The position numbers and the translations under genes are program-made. Of a DNA stretch of 12,039 nucleotides, positions 5,959 through 12,039 are shown piece by piece. This DNA is from an uncultured Eubacteriales bacterium (GTDB lineage: Bacteria > Bacillota > Clostridia > Saccharofermentanales > Fastidiosipilaceae): assembly GCA_902373515.1 (NCBI GenBank), contig CABKML010000034.1, forward strand, positions 1-12,039, given 5' to 3'. Each line of letters opens with the position of its first letter. Position 1 is the stretch's first letter. The notes beneath the pieces were generated by a model. That model did no database searches. It was not told the DNA's origin and saw nothing but the letters and a program-made list of their open reading frames with translations.

Positions 5959-6222
5959 CTAATCGCCGAGAAATTTCAACACCAGACGATCAAAAAACGG
6001 TTTCCGTAAAAAATGTTCTTCACTGAAGGTCGTTAAGTGAAAGGCCGCCAATTCCTTGGTATTATTACTCATCCAAATCGGCAGATCCGCATCACACTTA
6101 CGGCAAAATTCCTCCAAACAGTTCTGCAAACGCATATTAAAGGGGATAGAATAATCGTTACACTCCTCTATTTCCGTCTGCAATAAAATTTTACCTCGAT
6201 ATAAAGAAAACTCAACCTTCAT
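5959..6222 (-). CDS. Uncharacterised 87-aa protein
   Basis: 87 aa, soluble, with no signal peptide or membrane segment; I cannot assign it to a named family. It starts MKVEFSLYRGKILLQTEIEE, has cysteines at 21, 35, 40 and 43 (CRKC at 40-43), and a central LPIWMSNNTKELAAF (47-61) that looks like a conserved family core. The end, FFDRLVLKFLGD, is a hydrophobic strand. The start is ATG 6222 with AAAGGAG 6 bases upstream. The open frame extends to 6345, but that part only mirrors the flippase end in another frame. The first 11 bases overlap the end of the flippase gene, so translation is probably coupled. The call as a real gene rests on its strong ribosome binding site, the overlap and its place before rqcP. 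Confidence 0.75.
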   Translation of the reverse strand: MKVEFSLYRGKILLQTEIEECNDYSIPFNMRLQNCLEEFCRKCDADLPIWMSNNTKELAAFHLTTFSEEHFLRKPFFDRLVLKFLGD

Positions 6223-7489
6223 AAACACTCCTTTCTTCATTATACCCGTTAGAATGAAACAAGTGGTACTTTTGCAGGAAAAAAAGATTAAAAACAAATT
6301 CCCCGAACAAAGCCGCAGTATATGCCAACACCAAATTAAGCGCATTCAGACAATCTGAAAAATATAAAATGCCCAGAATCGCAGCATACATAATAATTCC
6401 GCTACAGCAAGCCCGATTCAACTGCTTGAGCAAACCCTGCGCCGCCAACAGCGGATAAGCCAAAAGAGCATCAAAAGAAATAAATATCGCTCCTACTGCC
6501 ATAATTTGCAAATATTGTGTTGCTCCCTGAAAATGCTCGCCGAATAATAATGTCAGAAAAAGGCGCGCCTGAACAATCAAGATAAACAGCACTGCAACAA
6601 CCGCCGAAAATAAGCATAAAGCTCGTACCGTATACCAGCGAAAATCCCGCGTATGCACTAAATGCACATAAAAAGACTCTCCCAGGCGAAAAACAACTTT
6701 GCGACCGGTAAGCATCAATAAGTCCAACAAAACCAGATAGCTGACACTTTCCGATGATAATTTTCCCGAACTGCAAGCTAAAAAGGTTATCAGATTAAAC
6801 CCGAGTAAAGCCCACTTGTCGCCGGAAAGCAGCAATGCCTGTCGCGCCACAGCTTTAACCTTCGCCGCCGATACACGCGTAAACAACTTAAAATGCTGAT
6901 ACAGCAACGGTAATAGGCTTAACAGCAACAAAAGCAAATTACCGCCGGCAAAAATCAAAGCAACAGCGGCATAACTTGCAGCATCCCGCACAAAATAAAG
7001 CAAACCGGCGCTGATAGATAAACGCGTAAGCAAATTAAACAATAACAATAAATACATCTTATGTATCGCCCGATAAACAAAATCGGCAACCAGACGTTCA
7101 GCTACAGTAGAAAGAAAGAAAAACAAATAATTTATTTTGTCCGTCAACTCCAAGTGCAAATATGCGTAATTAAAAAGAAAAAACACACCGATAAAAAGGA
7201 GCGTCGTCAATAACTTACAGATAATTACACAACTGAATAATTGCTGCCGCTCTTCCTTCCCGACACTTTGCCACTTAGCCGCCGCCGTCGGCAAGTACCC
7301 CAAATCCAAAAGACACGCCAAGGTAAACATCAACTTGTCGCCCATAAACAATTTGCCGTAAATAATATTACCTAAAACTCCGGTCAAATAAGCTTGCCAC
7401 AGAAAGCTGAAAATATAATTGACAAGCAGAAGCACCTGTAAAAACAAAGTACTCCTATAAGTTAAAATTCTTTCACGCAATATTTTCAT
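6212..7489 (-). CDS. MOP-superfamily polysaccharide flippase (Wzx/YabM-like)
   Basis: 425 aa of very hydrophobic protein with roughly 12 membrane segments along its whole length. In this superfamily such proteins move lipid-linked saccharides across the cytoplasmic membrane. Typical features are the N-terminal helix pair around 15-45 with a TGVLG turn, LLDLGYLPTAAAKW (60-73), a basic loop and long helix near 80-107, and the YLQIMAVGAIFISFDALL stretch (326-343) before a Gln-Gly turn. These match the Wzx/RfbX pattern. It is shorter than SpoVB or YabM (about 520 aa), so the exact subfamily and cargo are unknown. The start ATG 7489 has no clear ribosome binding site, a weak point. In Bacillus a MOP flippase (YabM) stands near yabO and divIC, so this may be its positional counterpart. 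Confidence 0.7.
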   Translation of the reverse strand: MKILRERILTYRSTLFLQVLLLVNYIFSFLWQAYLTGVLGNIIYGKLFMGDKLMFTLACLLDLGYLPTAAAKWQSVGKEERQQLFSCVIICKLLTTLLFIGVFFLFNYAYLHLELTDKINYLFFFLSTVAERLVADFVYRAIHKMYLLLLFNLLTRLSISAGLLYFVRDAASYAAVALIFAGGNLLLLLLSLLPLLYQHFKLFTRVSAAKVKAVARQALLLSGDKWALLGFNLITFLACSSGKLSSESVSYLVLLDLLMLTGRKVVFRLGESFYVHLVHTRDFRWYTVRALCLFSAVVAVLFILIVQARLFLTLLFGEHFQGATQYLQIMAVGAIFISFDALLAYPLLAAQGLLKQLNRACCSGIIMYAAILGILYFSDCLNALNLVLAYTAALFGEFVFNLFFLQKYHLFHSNGYNEERSVYEG

Positions 7490-7519
7490 AGCATAATTTT
7501 AAGCTTTTTTCCTTGAACT

Positions 7520-7581
7520 GTGCAAATCCGGGAGCATAATAAACTGCCACGCCAAATGCCGCCGAAATTTTTCATTTGCAC
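7520..7581. other. Inverted repeat between the flippase and potA
   Basis: GTGCAAAT (7520-7527) and ATTTGCAC (7574-7581) are perfect 8-bp inverted copies separated by 46 bases, in the 188-bp region between two divergent genes. They could be paired half-sites of a regulator acting on both promoters. The spacing is not diagnostic and chance is possible. Confidence 0.3.
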
Positions 7582-7604
7582 ATATAGAGAATATACCTTA
7601 TCAT
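7576..7604 (+). promoter_or_regulatory. Possible promoter of the pot operon
   Basis: TTGCAC (7576-7581) and TATCAT (7599-7604) are separated by 17 bases; the -10 matches five of six consensus bases, the -35 only three. Transcription would start near 7611, some 67 bases before potA, with the hairpin at 7620-7640 in the leader. The -35 overlaps the inverted repeat at 7574-7581. Confidence 0.3.
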
Positions 7605-7619
7605 TGAGGATACACTGTT

Positions 7620-7640
7620 TTGTCAGTTACCGGCTGACAA
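7620..7640 (+). promoter_or_regulatory. Hairpin in the potA leader
   Basis: TTGTCAG (7620-7626) and CTGACAA (7634-7640) form a perfect 7-bp stem with a TTACCGG loop, 38 bases before the potA start. No T-run follows, so it is not an intrinsic terminator. It could be an operator dyad or a structured leader element. Confidence 0.4.
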
Positions 7641-7677
7641 GCTGTACCAAAATAAATGACTTATGGGGGGCTGTTTG

Positions 7678-8763
7678 ATGGCGACACAAATTGAACTTCG
7701 TGGGATCAGTACAGCATTTGACGGTCAAAAAGTCCTGGACAATTTGAATTTAACTGTTGAAGAGGACGAATTTTTGACTTTGCTTGGTCCATCAGGATGC
7801 GGTAAAACTACAACATTGAGAATTATCGCCGGCTTCACTTTGCCCGATTGCGGAGAAGTTATATTCAACCGAGAAAACATCACGAAAATTCCGCCGTACA
7901 AGCGGCCGTTCAACACGGTCTTCCAACGTTATGCTCTGTTTCCGCATTTGAATGTTTACGACAACATTGCTTTCGGTCTGAAATTAAAAAAGCGGCCCAA
8001 AGCGGAAATCAACCTTAAAGTTAAGCAGATGCTCGATCTGGTCAACTTACAAAATTTCGCCTCCCGCATGCCGCAAACCCTTTCAGGCGGTCAACAGCAA
8101 AGAGTCGCCATCGCTCGCGCTTTAATTAATGAGCCGGAAGTTCTGCTGTTGGATGAACCTTTGGCGGCTTTGGATTTACGCCTGCGCAAAGATATGCAGA
8201 TTGAACTGAAGCGGATTCAAAAAATTGCCGGTATTACATTCATTTACGTCACGCATGATCAGGAAGAAGCCTTAACCATGTCCGATCGCATTGTTGTCAT
8301 GCATAACGGCAAAATCCAGCAAATCGGCTCGCCTATCGATATTTATAACGAACCGTGTAACCGCTTTGTTGCCCGCTTCATCGGCGAATCCAACATCATC
8401 AGCGGCGTTATGCCGGCAGATTGTCTGGTAAATTTCTGTCACCGTGACTTTGTTTGCGTAGACAAAGGTTTTGCCCCGAATGAAGAAGTCGACGTTGTCA
8501 TCCGCCCGGAAGATATAGAAATTAACGACAACCCCGATTACGGTCAACTGAACGGCCGCATACTCTCCTCCCTTTTCAAAGGCGTTCATTACGAATTAAT
8601 TATCGCGACGGAACACTTCACTTTCAAAGCCCATAATACCCGTAATTTCAAAGTCGGGCAGACGGTTGGCCTTTCCGTAACTCCCGATAACCTCCAAATT
8701 ATGCATAAATCGGATGACCCGTTAGCACTGAGTGAAAACACAAGTGCCAACATTTCTGAATAA
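7678..8763 (+). CDS. potA: Polyamine ABC transporter ATP-binding protein PotA
   Basis: 361 aa. PotA dimerises below the membrane and hydrolyses ATP to drive polyamine import by PotBCD. All ABC elements are present: Walker A GPSGCGKT (37-44), Q-loop FQRYALFPH (82-90), signature [15 protein letters not shown] (135-149), Walker B VLLLDE (155-160), D-loop ALD, and H-loop H193 in [10 protein letters not shown]. The C-terminal part (about 240-345), with [10 protein letters not shown] and [10 protein letters not shown], is the TOBE regulatory domain of the MalK/PotA type. I start at ATG 7678: GGGGGG lies 7 bases upstream, an unusual but usable pairing partner for the 16S end. The in-frame ATG at 7663 has no ribosome binding site. 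It is first gene of potABCD, with potB 20 bases on. Confidence 0.95.
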   Translation: MATQIELRGISTAFDGQKVLDNLNLTVEEDEFLTLLGPSGCGKTTTLRIIAGFTLPDCGEVIFNRENITKIPPYKRPFNTVFQRYALFPHLNVYDNIAFGLKLKKRPKAEINLKVKQMLDLVNLQNFASRMPQTLSGGQQQRVAIARALINEPEVLLLDEPLAALDLRLRKDMQIELKRIQKIAGITFIYVTHDQEEALTMSDRIVVMHNGKIQQIGSPIDIYNEPCNRFVARFIGESNIISGVMPADCLVNFCHRDFVCVDKGFAPNEEVDVVIRPEDIEINDNPDYGQLNGRILSSLFKGVHYELIIATEHFTFKAHNTRNFKVGQTVGLSVTPDNLQIMHKSDDPLALSENTSANISE

Positions 8764-8783
8764 ACGAGAAAGGAGCTTTAAGC

Positions 8784-9584
8784 GTGCATAAATTTCGCCG
8801 ATTTGTATATCCCTATAATGTTTGGCTGATTACTTTTATAATTGTGCCTCTATTTATGATGCTTTATCTGAGTTTCACCGACAGCAACGGGGTCCTCAGC
8901 CTCGGCAACTTCAGCAAATTTTTACAAATTTCGGCCCTGAAACCCCTGTTCAATGCCGTAAAATGCGCTTTTTTCTCCACTTTAATCTGTTTAGTTCTCG
9001 GATATCCTTTAGCTTATTTAATGGCCAAATTACCGGTCAAATATCGGACTACCGCCTGCTTACTTGTCATCATCCCCATGTGGATGAACTTCCTTTTACG
9101 CACTTATGCCTGGGTCAGTATCCTTTCACGCCAAGGTATCTTAAACAGTTTCTTAGTTCAACTCGGCTTAGCGCCGACCGACTTGCTCTATACTCAAGCC
9201 GCCGTCATTTTAGGCATGGTCTATAACTTTCTTCCCTTCATGGTCCTGCCCATCTACACCGTCCTTGAGCAAAATCAGCAATGTTTTATCGACGCCGCCT
9301 TGGACTTGGGTGCTAATCGGCGCCAAGTTTTTTTGTATGTAATTTTGCCGCTCTCCAAACCCGGTATCATCAGCGGTATAACCATGGTTTTTATTCCCGC
9401 TATCTCTACCTTTGAAATCACAGCTTTACTTGGAGGCAACAAAAGCAACTTAATAGGCAATATGATTGAACAACAATTTACCGTGGTCGGTGACTGGCAC
9501 TACGGTTCGACTATCTCGTTAATTTTGATGATTTTTATTTTAATTTCATTATTATTTGACAAGGAGGAAAATCAAAATGCCTGA
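8784..9584 (+). CDS. potB: Polyamine ABC transporter permease PotB
   Basis: 266 aa (E. coli PotB about 275). This is one of two membrane subunits forming the polyamine channel. About six hydrophobic segments are seen: near 12-30, 62-80, 91-112, 137-160, 195-215 and 243-257. The cytoplasmic EAA loop that docks to PotA is clear: DAALDLGANRRQVFLYVILP (170-189). The start is GTG 8784 with AAGGAG 8 bases upstream, giving MHKFRRFVYPYNVW, a usual permease start. Its last 8 bases overlap potC, so the two permeases are probably translated together and made in equal amounts. Assignment to potB rather than potC follows its place and its closer likeness to PotB. Confidence 0.93.
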   Translation: MHKFRRFVYPYNVWLITFIIVPLFMMLYLSFTDSNGVLSLGNFSKFLQISALKPLFNAVKCAFFSTLICLVLGYPLAYLMAKLPVKYRTTACLLVIIPMWMNFLLRTYAWVSILSRQGILNSFLVQLGLAPTDLLYTQAAVILGMVYNFLPFMVLPIYTVLEQNQQCFIDAALDLGANRRQVFLYVILPLSKPGIISGITMVFIPAISTFEITALLGGNKSNLIGNMIEQQFTVVGDWHYGSTISLILMIFILISLLFDKEENQNA

Positions 9585-10473
9585 GCGATCCGATTTTATC
9601 AAGCGCCTGTTCGCCGGTCTTTACCTGGCGTTTATCTTCCTATTCCTTTATTTACCGATTGCTATTTTGATTATCTTTTCCTTTAACAGCTCCAAAACCC
9701 GCGGACATTGGACCGGTTTTTCCCTTAAATGGTATGATGCGCTGTTACACGACTCGGCCGTTATTTCCGCCATGACCAACACCTTGCTGATTGCTGTTAT
9801 CGCTACCGTCATTGCCACAATTATCGGAACTTTTGCCGCCATCGGCCTGTATTATATGAAAAAATCGCAAAGACGCCTGATTTTAGCCTTAAACCAAATT
9901 CCGGTCCTTAACCCCGATATAGTGACTGCTATTTCCTTAATGGTACTGTTCCACATATTTCATCTAAATTTAGGCCTCTTCTCCCTCACCCTGGCCCATA
10001 TAATCTTCCTGATACCTTATGTTCTGCTGTCAATCATGCCCCGCTTGAACACGATGGAAAGCTCCTTACCCGAAGCGGCCTTGGACTTGGGCGCAACTCC
10101 CGGCCAATGCGTATACAAAATTATATTACCTGAAATCAAACCGGCAATCCTGCAATCCGCCTTACTGGCATTTACACTGTCAATTGATGATTTCGTCATC
10201 TCGTTTTTTACCGGCGGTAACGGGGTCAGCACGGTCGCAACTCACGTCTTTTCAATGACCAGAAGAGGCATTAACCCTGTTATCAACGCCCTTTCTACCG
10301 TTATGTTTTTAATAACTTTACTACTACTGACAATCATTAATTATCAAACAGCCCGCAAGGCTGCCGGTGAAACTTCCGGTGACATTCAGGCGGAACTGAA
10401 TCTGTTGGAACCGGACTTGAACAGCGACAAAGCAGTCTCAAAGCAAAACTGCAGCTTGGAAAGCGAACGATAA
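9577..10473 (+). CDS. potC: Polyamine ABC transporter permease PotC
   Basis: 298 aa. This is the second permease of the polyamine importer, with about six hydrophobic segments between 10 and 256. Its EAA loop PEAALDLGATPGQCVYKIIL (165-184) contacts PotA. The SIDDFVISFFTGG motif (202-214) is typical of PotC. The start is ATG 9577 with a perfect AAGGAGG 9 bases upstream, overlapping the potB end by 8 bases; a longer frame from TTG 9556 would have no ribosome binding site. It is longer than the usual 255-265 aa because of a hydrophilic tail of about 40 residues (259-298, rich in Glu, Asp, Ser and Asn) after the last membrane segment. The tail should lie in the cytoplasm; its role is unknown. potD follows after 2 bases. 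Confidence 0.93.
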   Translation: MPERSDFIKRLFAGLYLAFIFLFLYLPIAILIIFSFNSSKTRGHWTGFSLKWYDALLHDSAVISAMTNTLLIAVIATVIATIIGTFAAIGLYYMKKSQRRLILALNQIPVLNPDIVTAISLMVLFHIFHLNLGLFSLTLAHIIFLIPYVLLSIMPRLNTMESSLPEAALDLGATPGQCVYKIILPEIKPAILQSALLAFTLSIDDFVISFFTGGNGVSTVATHVFSMTRRGINPVINALSTVMFLITLLLLTIINYQTARKAAGETSGDIQAELNLLEPDLNSDKAVSKQNCSLESER

Positions 10474-10475
10474 CT

Positions 10476-11537
10476 ATGAACCGAAAATTACACAAACTCC
10501 TGTTGCTATTAATATTAACTTTAACCGTGTCATTCACACTGCAAGCCTGCAGCCTCGTTCCTTCCGGCGCCGCCGACAGTAACTGTATTCACGTATATAA
10601 TTGGGGCTCTTACATCGACCCTGAATTACTGCAGAAATTTACCGCCGAAACAGGAATAAACGTCATATATGAAACTTTCAACAGCAATGAAGACCTTTAT
10701 GTCAAATTGACCAACTCTTCCAATCGTTATGACGTCATCGTCCCCTCCGACTATATGGTAGAACGGATGATAAAAGAAAAACTCCTTTATCCTTTGGATT
10801 ACACACTATTACCCAACAGCAAATATATAGACGATAAATTCAAACATGCCGGCTATGATGTCGGTAATCGCTATTCGCAGCCTTTTTTCTGGGGAACAGT
10901 CGGCATTCTCTATAACCCGGATCTTGTATCCGACCCGGTTACAGGTTGGGACATTCTGTTTAATAAAAAATACAAGGGCAACATCATTATGCTCGACTCT
11001 TCGCGCGATAATTTTATGATTGCCCTGCGTCAAAGAGGTTTCAGTGCCAACAGCACCGATTTAAACGAATTAAACCTCGCCAAATCCGACCTGATGCAAC
11101 AATTTCCGCTGGTTTACGCCTACCTGGTCGATCAGGCCAAAGATCATATGATTAACGAAGAGTGCGCTTTGGCCGTCCTGTATTCCGGCGATGCTTTGGA
11201 CGCTATAGCGGAAAACCCGAAACTGCGCTACTTTATTCCGCCTAATTCCAATATCTGGACTGATGCCATGTGTATTCCCAAAAACGCTCTCAATCTCAAA
11301 GGAGCACATGCTTTCATCAACTTTATGCTGCAACCGGAAAATATGGCAGCCAACGCCGAAGAAGTCGGTTACGCAATTCCTGCAAGTGTCGCAAAAAAAT
11401 TACTGCCTGCAGAAGTGCAAAAGGATCAGAATGCCTATCCGCCTTTGAAAACCTTGGAAAAGTTGGAAAACTTCCGCGACATAGGTTCGTGGCAAGCTAT
11501 TTACGACGAATACATGCAGGACATCAAAAACCAGTAG
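10476..11537 (+). CDS. potD: Polyamine-binding lipoprotein PotD
   Basis: 353 aa. PotD captures spermidine or putrescine outside the membrane and hands it to PotB/PotC. A lipoprotein signal peptide (basic MNRKLHK, hydrophobic 8-22) ends in the lipobox LQAC with lipidated C25, as expected for a Gram-positive binding protein. The mature part starts with IHVYNWGSYI (38-47), the family hallmark whose Trp and Tyr contact the ligand. It continues with SDYMVERM (91-98), MLDSSRDNF (172-180) and WTDAMCIPK (261-269), matching polyamine-contact regions known from E. coli PotD. Which polyamine is preferred cannot be read safely. ATG 10476 comes 2 bases after the potC stop and has only a weak GGAAAG, so it probably depends on coupling to potC. 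It is the last gene of the operon; no strong terminator follows. Confidence 0.94.
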   Translation: MNRKLHKLLLLLILTLTVSFTLQACSLVPSGAADSNCIHVYNWGSYIDPELLQKFTAETGINVIYETFNSNEDLYVKLTNSSNRYDVIVPSDYMVERMIKEKLLYPLDYTLLPNSKYIDDKFKHAGYDVGNRYSQPFFWGTVGILYNPDLVSDPVTGWDILFNKKYKGNIIMLDSSRDNFMIALRQRGFSANSTDLNELNLAKSDLMQQFPLVYAYLVDQAKDHMINEECALAVLYSGDALDAIAENPKLRYFIPPNSNIWTDAMCIPKNALNLKGAHAFINFMLQPENMAANAEEVGYAIPASVAKKLLPAEVQKDQNAYPPLKTLEKLENFRDIGSWQAIYDEYMQDIKNQ

Positions 11538-11582
11538 TTTCGCTTCCTCCATACATATCCCTCCCTATCTTATGCAAAGTGT

Positions 11583-11605
11583 CCAAATTATTATTTGAAA
11601 TTTGG
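11583..11605 (+). other. Weak hairpin after potD
   Basis: CCAAATT (11583-11589) and AATTTGG (11599-11605) form a 7-bp stem with a 9-base loop, 45 bases after the potD stop. It is followed by TAAAAATA rather than a T-run, so it is a poor intrinsic terminator. It is the only dyad of note directly after the operon. Confidence 0.25.
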
Positions 11606-11643
11606 TAAAAATAGAGAAAAGCAAGTACCTCCTAAACATCGGC

Positions 11644-11673
11644 TTGTTTCCTATGCAGCTCTAATGATAAGAT
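11644..11673 (+). promoter_or_regulatory. Possible promoter of the right-end gene
   Basis: TTGTTT (11644-11649) and TAAGAT (11668-11673) are 18 bases apart; TG at 11665-11666 gives an extended -10. Each hexamer matches four of six consensus bases. It lies about 30 bases before the gene's start codon, and would give it a transcript separate from potABCD. Confidence 0.3.
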
Positions 11674-11703
11674 AAAAGCAATTTTAATTAAGGAGGCTTA
11701 TGG

Positions 11704-12039
11704 ATGAGAAAGTTCAGCATAATACACAATTTATCTAAGCTATCTATGGATAGGAACGTTCGAATTTTAGCCGGTTTCGCTGTACTGATTATAAGCCTTT
11801 CCTTGCTATATAAGTTCATCCCTCCCGCTAATAGTTTATTAACTTGGCGAGATTACCCTTGCTATGACGACACCGGCTATCCTAAACACAGCGTAATATT
11901 AATTAACGGAAAAAAGTACGATTTGCCGATATTTAAAAATCCGAACTTACCGGTACACTTATGTCCAAAAAATTTAAACACATTTAATGAAACAATTGTT
12001 GTTAATTCCGCTTCTGCCGATTATGAATGGGAAATTGTT
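11704..12039 (+). CDS. Membrane-anchored protein of unknown function, cut by the window end
   Basis: 112 codons are open to the window edge without a stop. The start is ATG 11704 with a perfect AGGAGG (11691-11696) 7 bases upstream; the ATG at 11700 is in another frame and stops after 12 codons. A basic N-terminus (MRKFSIIHNL...) is followed by one hydrophobic segment (about 20-37, ILAGFAVLIISLSLLYKF). This is either a signal anchor or an uncleaved signal, so the rest is expected outside the cell. The outer part begins with Trp/Tyr-rich WRDYPCYDDTGYP (48-60), with Cys at 53 and 87 that could form a disulfide, and a beta-like SVILINGKKYDLPIF (63-77). I do not recognise a family. Hand-counted GC is about 36%, against about 48-55% in sampled lines of potC and dnaX, which may mean a different origin. 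Confidence 0.7.
   Translation, partial: MRKFSIIHNLSKLSMDRNVRILAGFAVLIISLSLLYKFIPPANSLLTWRDYPCYDDTGYPKHSVILINGKKYDLPIFKNPNLPVHLCPKNLNTFNETIVVNSASADYEWEIV

Noticed and set aside
6223..6345. N-terminal extension of the 87-aa protein to ATG 6345
   Set aside because: The extension lies wholly within the flippase coding region in another frame and has no ribosome binding site, while ATG 6222 has a strong one.
1..12039. CRISPR array, transposase, tRNA, integrase or defence genes
   Set aside because: None of the reading frames or repeats fit; the window is mostly conserved housekeeping and transport genes.

Overview
The window looks like chromosomal DNA of a low-to-mid GC Gram-positive bacterium (Bacillota, most likely Clostridia-like). 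The evidence is a small SRP RNA gene directly upstream of dnaX-ybaB-recR, an rqcP (yabO)-divIC pair next to a MOP-type flippase as in the Bacillus yabM-yabO-divIC neighbourhood, a signal-peptide surface protein with a sortase-like C-terminus, and strong AGGAGG-type ribosome binding sites. Species cannot be named from the sequence alone.

Layout, left to right. (1) 65-2020: two divergent envelope genes, a membrane-anchored thioredoxin-fold protein without any cysteine (minus) and a secreted/surface protein of unknown function (plus). The roughly 220-bp region between them carries two sets of hexamers repeated at exact 11-bp steps, as expected for an OmpR/PhoB-family response regulator. (2) 2021-2335: hairpin, intrinsic terminator, extended -10 promoter and small SRP RNA (4.5S type). 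(3) 2336-5281: dnaX, ybaB and recR, the DNA polymerase clamp-loader and recombination-mediator operon; dnaX has an unusually repetitive Pro/Gln linker. (4) 5317-7489, minus strand: Wzx-like flippase, an 87-aa unknown protein, rqcP (ribosome quality control) and a DivIC-type division protein. This resembles the Bacillus yabM..divIC block without the sporulation genes yabP/yabQ. (5) 7678-11537: a complete potABCD polyamine ABC importer operon. (6) 11704 to the window edge: start of an unrecognised membrane-anchored protein of clearly lower GC (about 36% by hand count).

The potABCD genes work together: PotD lipoprotein captures polyamine outside, PotB and PotC form the channel, and PotA hydrolyses ATP. 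dnaX, ybaB and recR serve replication and repair; the SRP RNA serves membrane targeting. Several genes have longer open frames than their likely coding region. Starts given here were chosen by ribosome binding site and family N-terminus. No mobile element, CRISPR array, tRNA or rRNA was seen. Most of the window is conserved housekeeping; the less explained parts are the divergent envelope pair with its phased repeats, the 87-aa protein and the truncated right-end gene.
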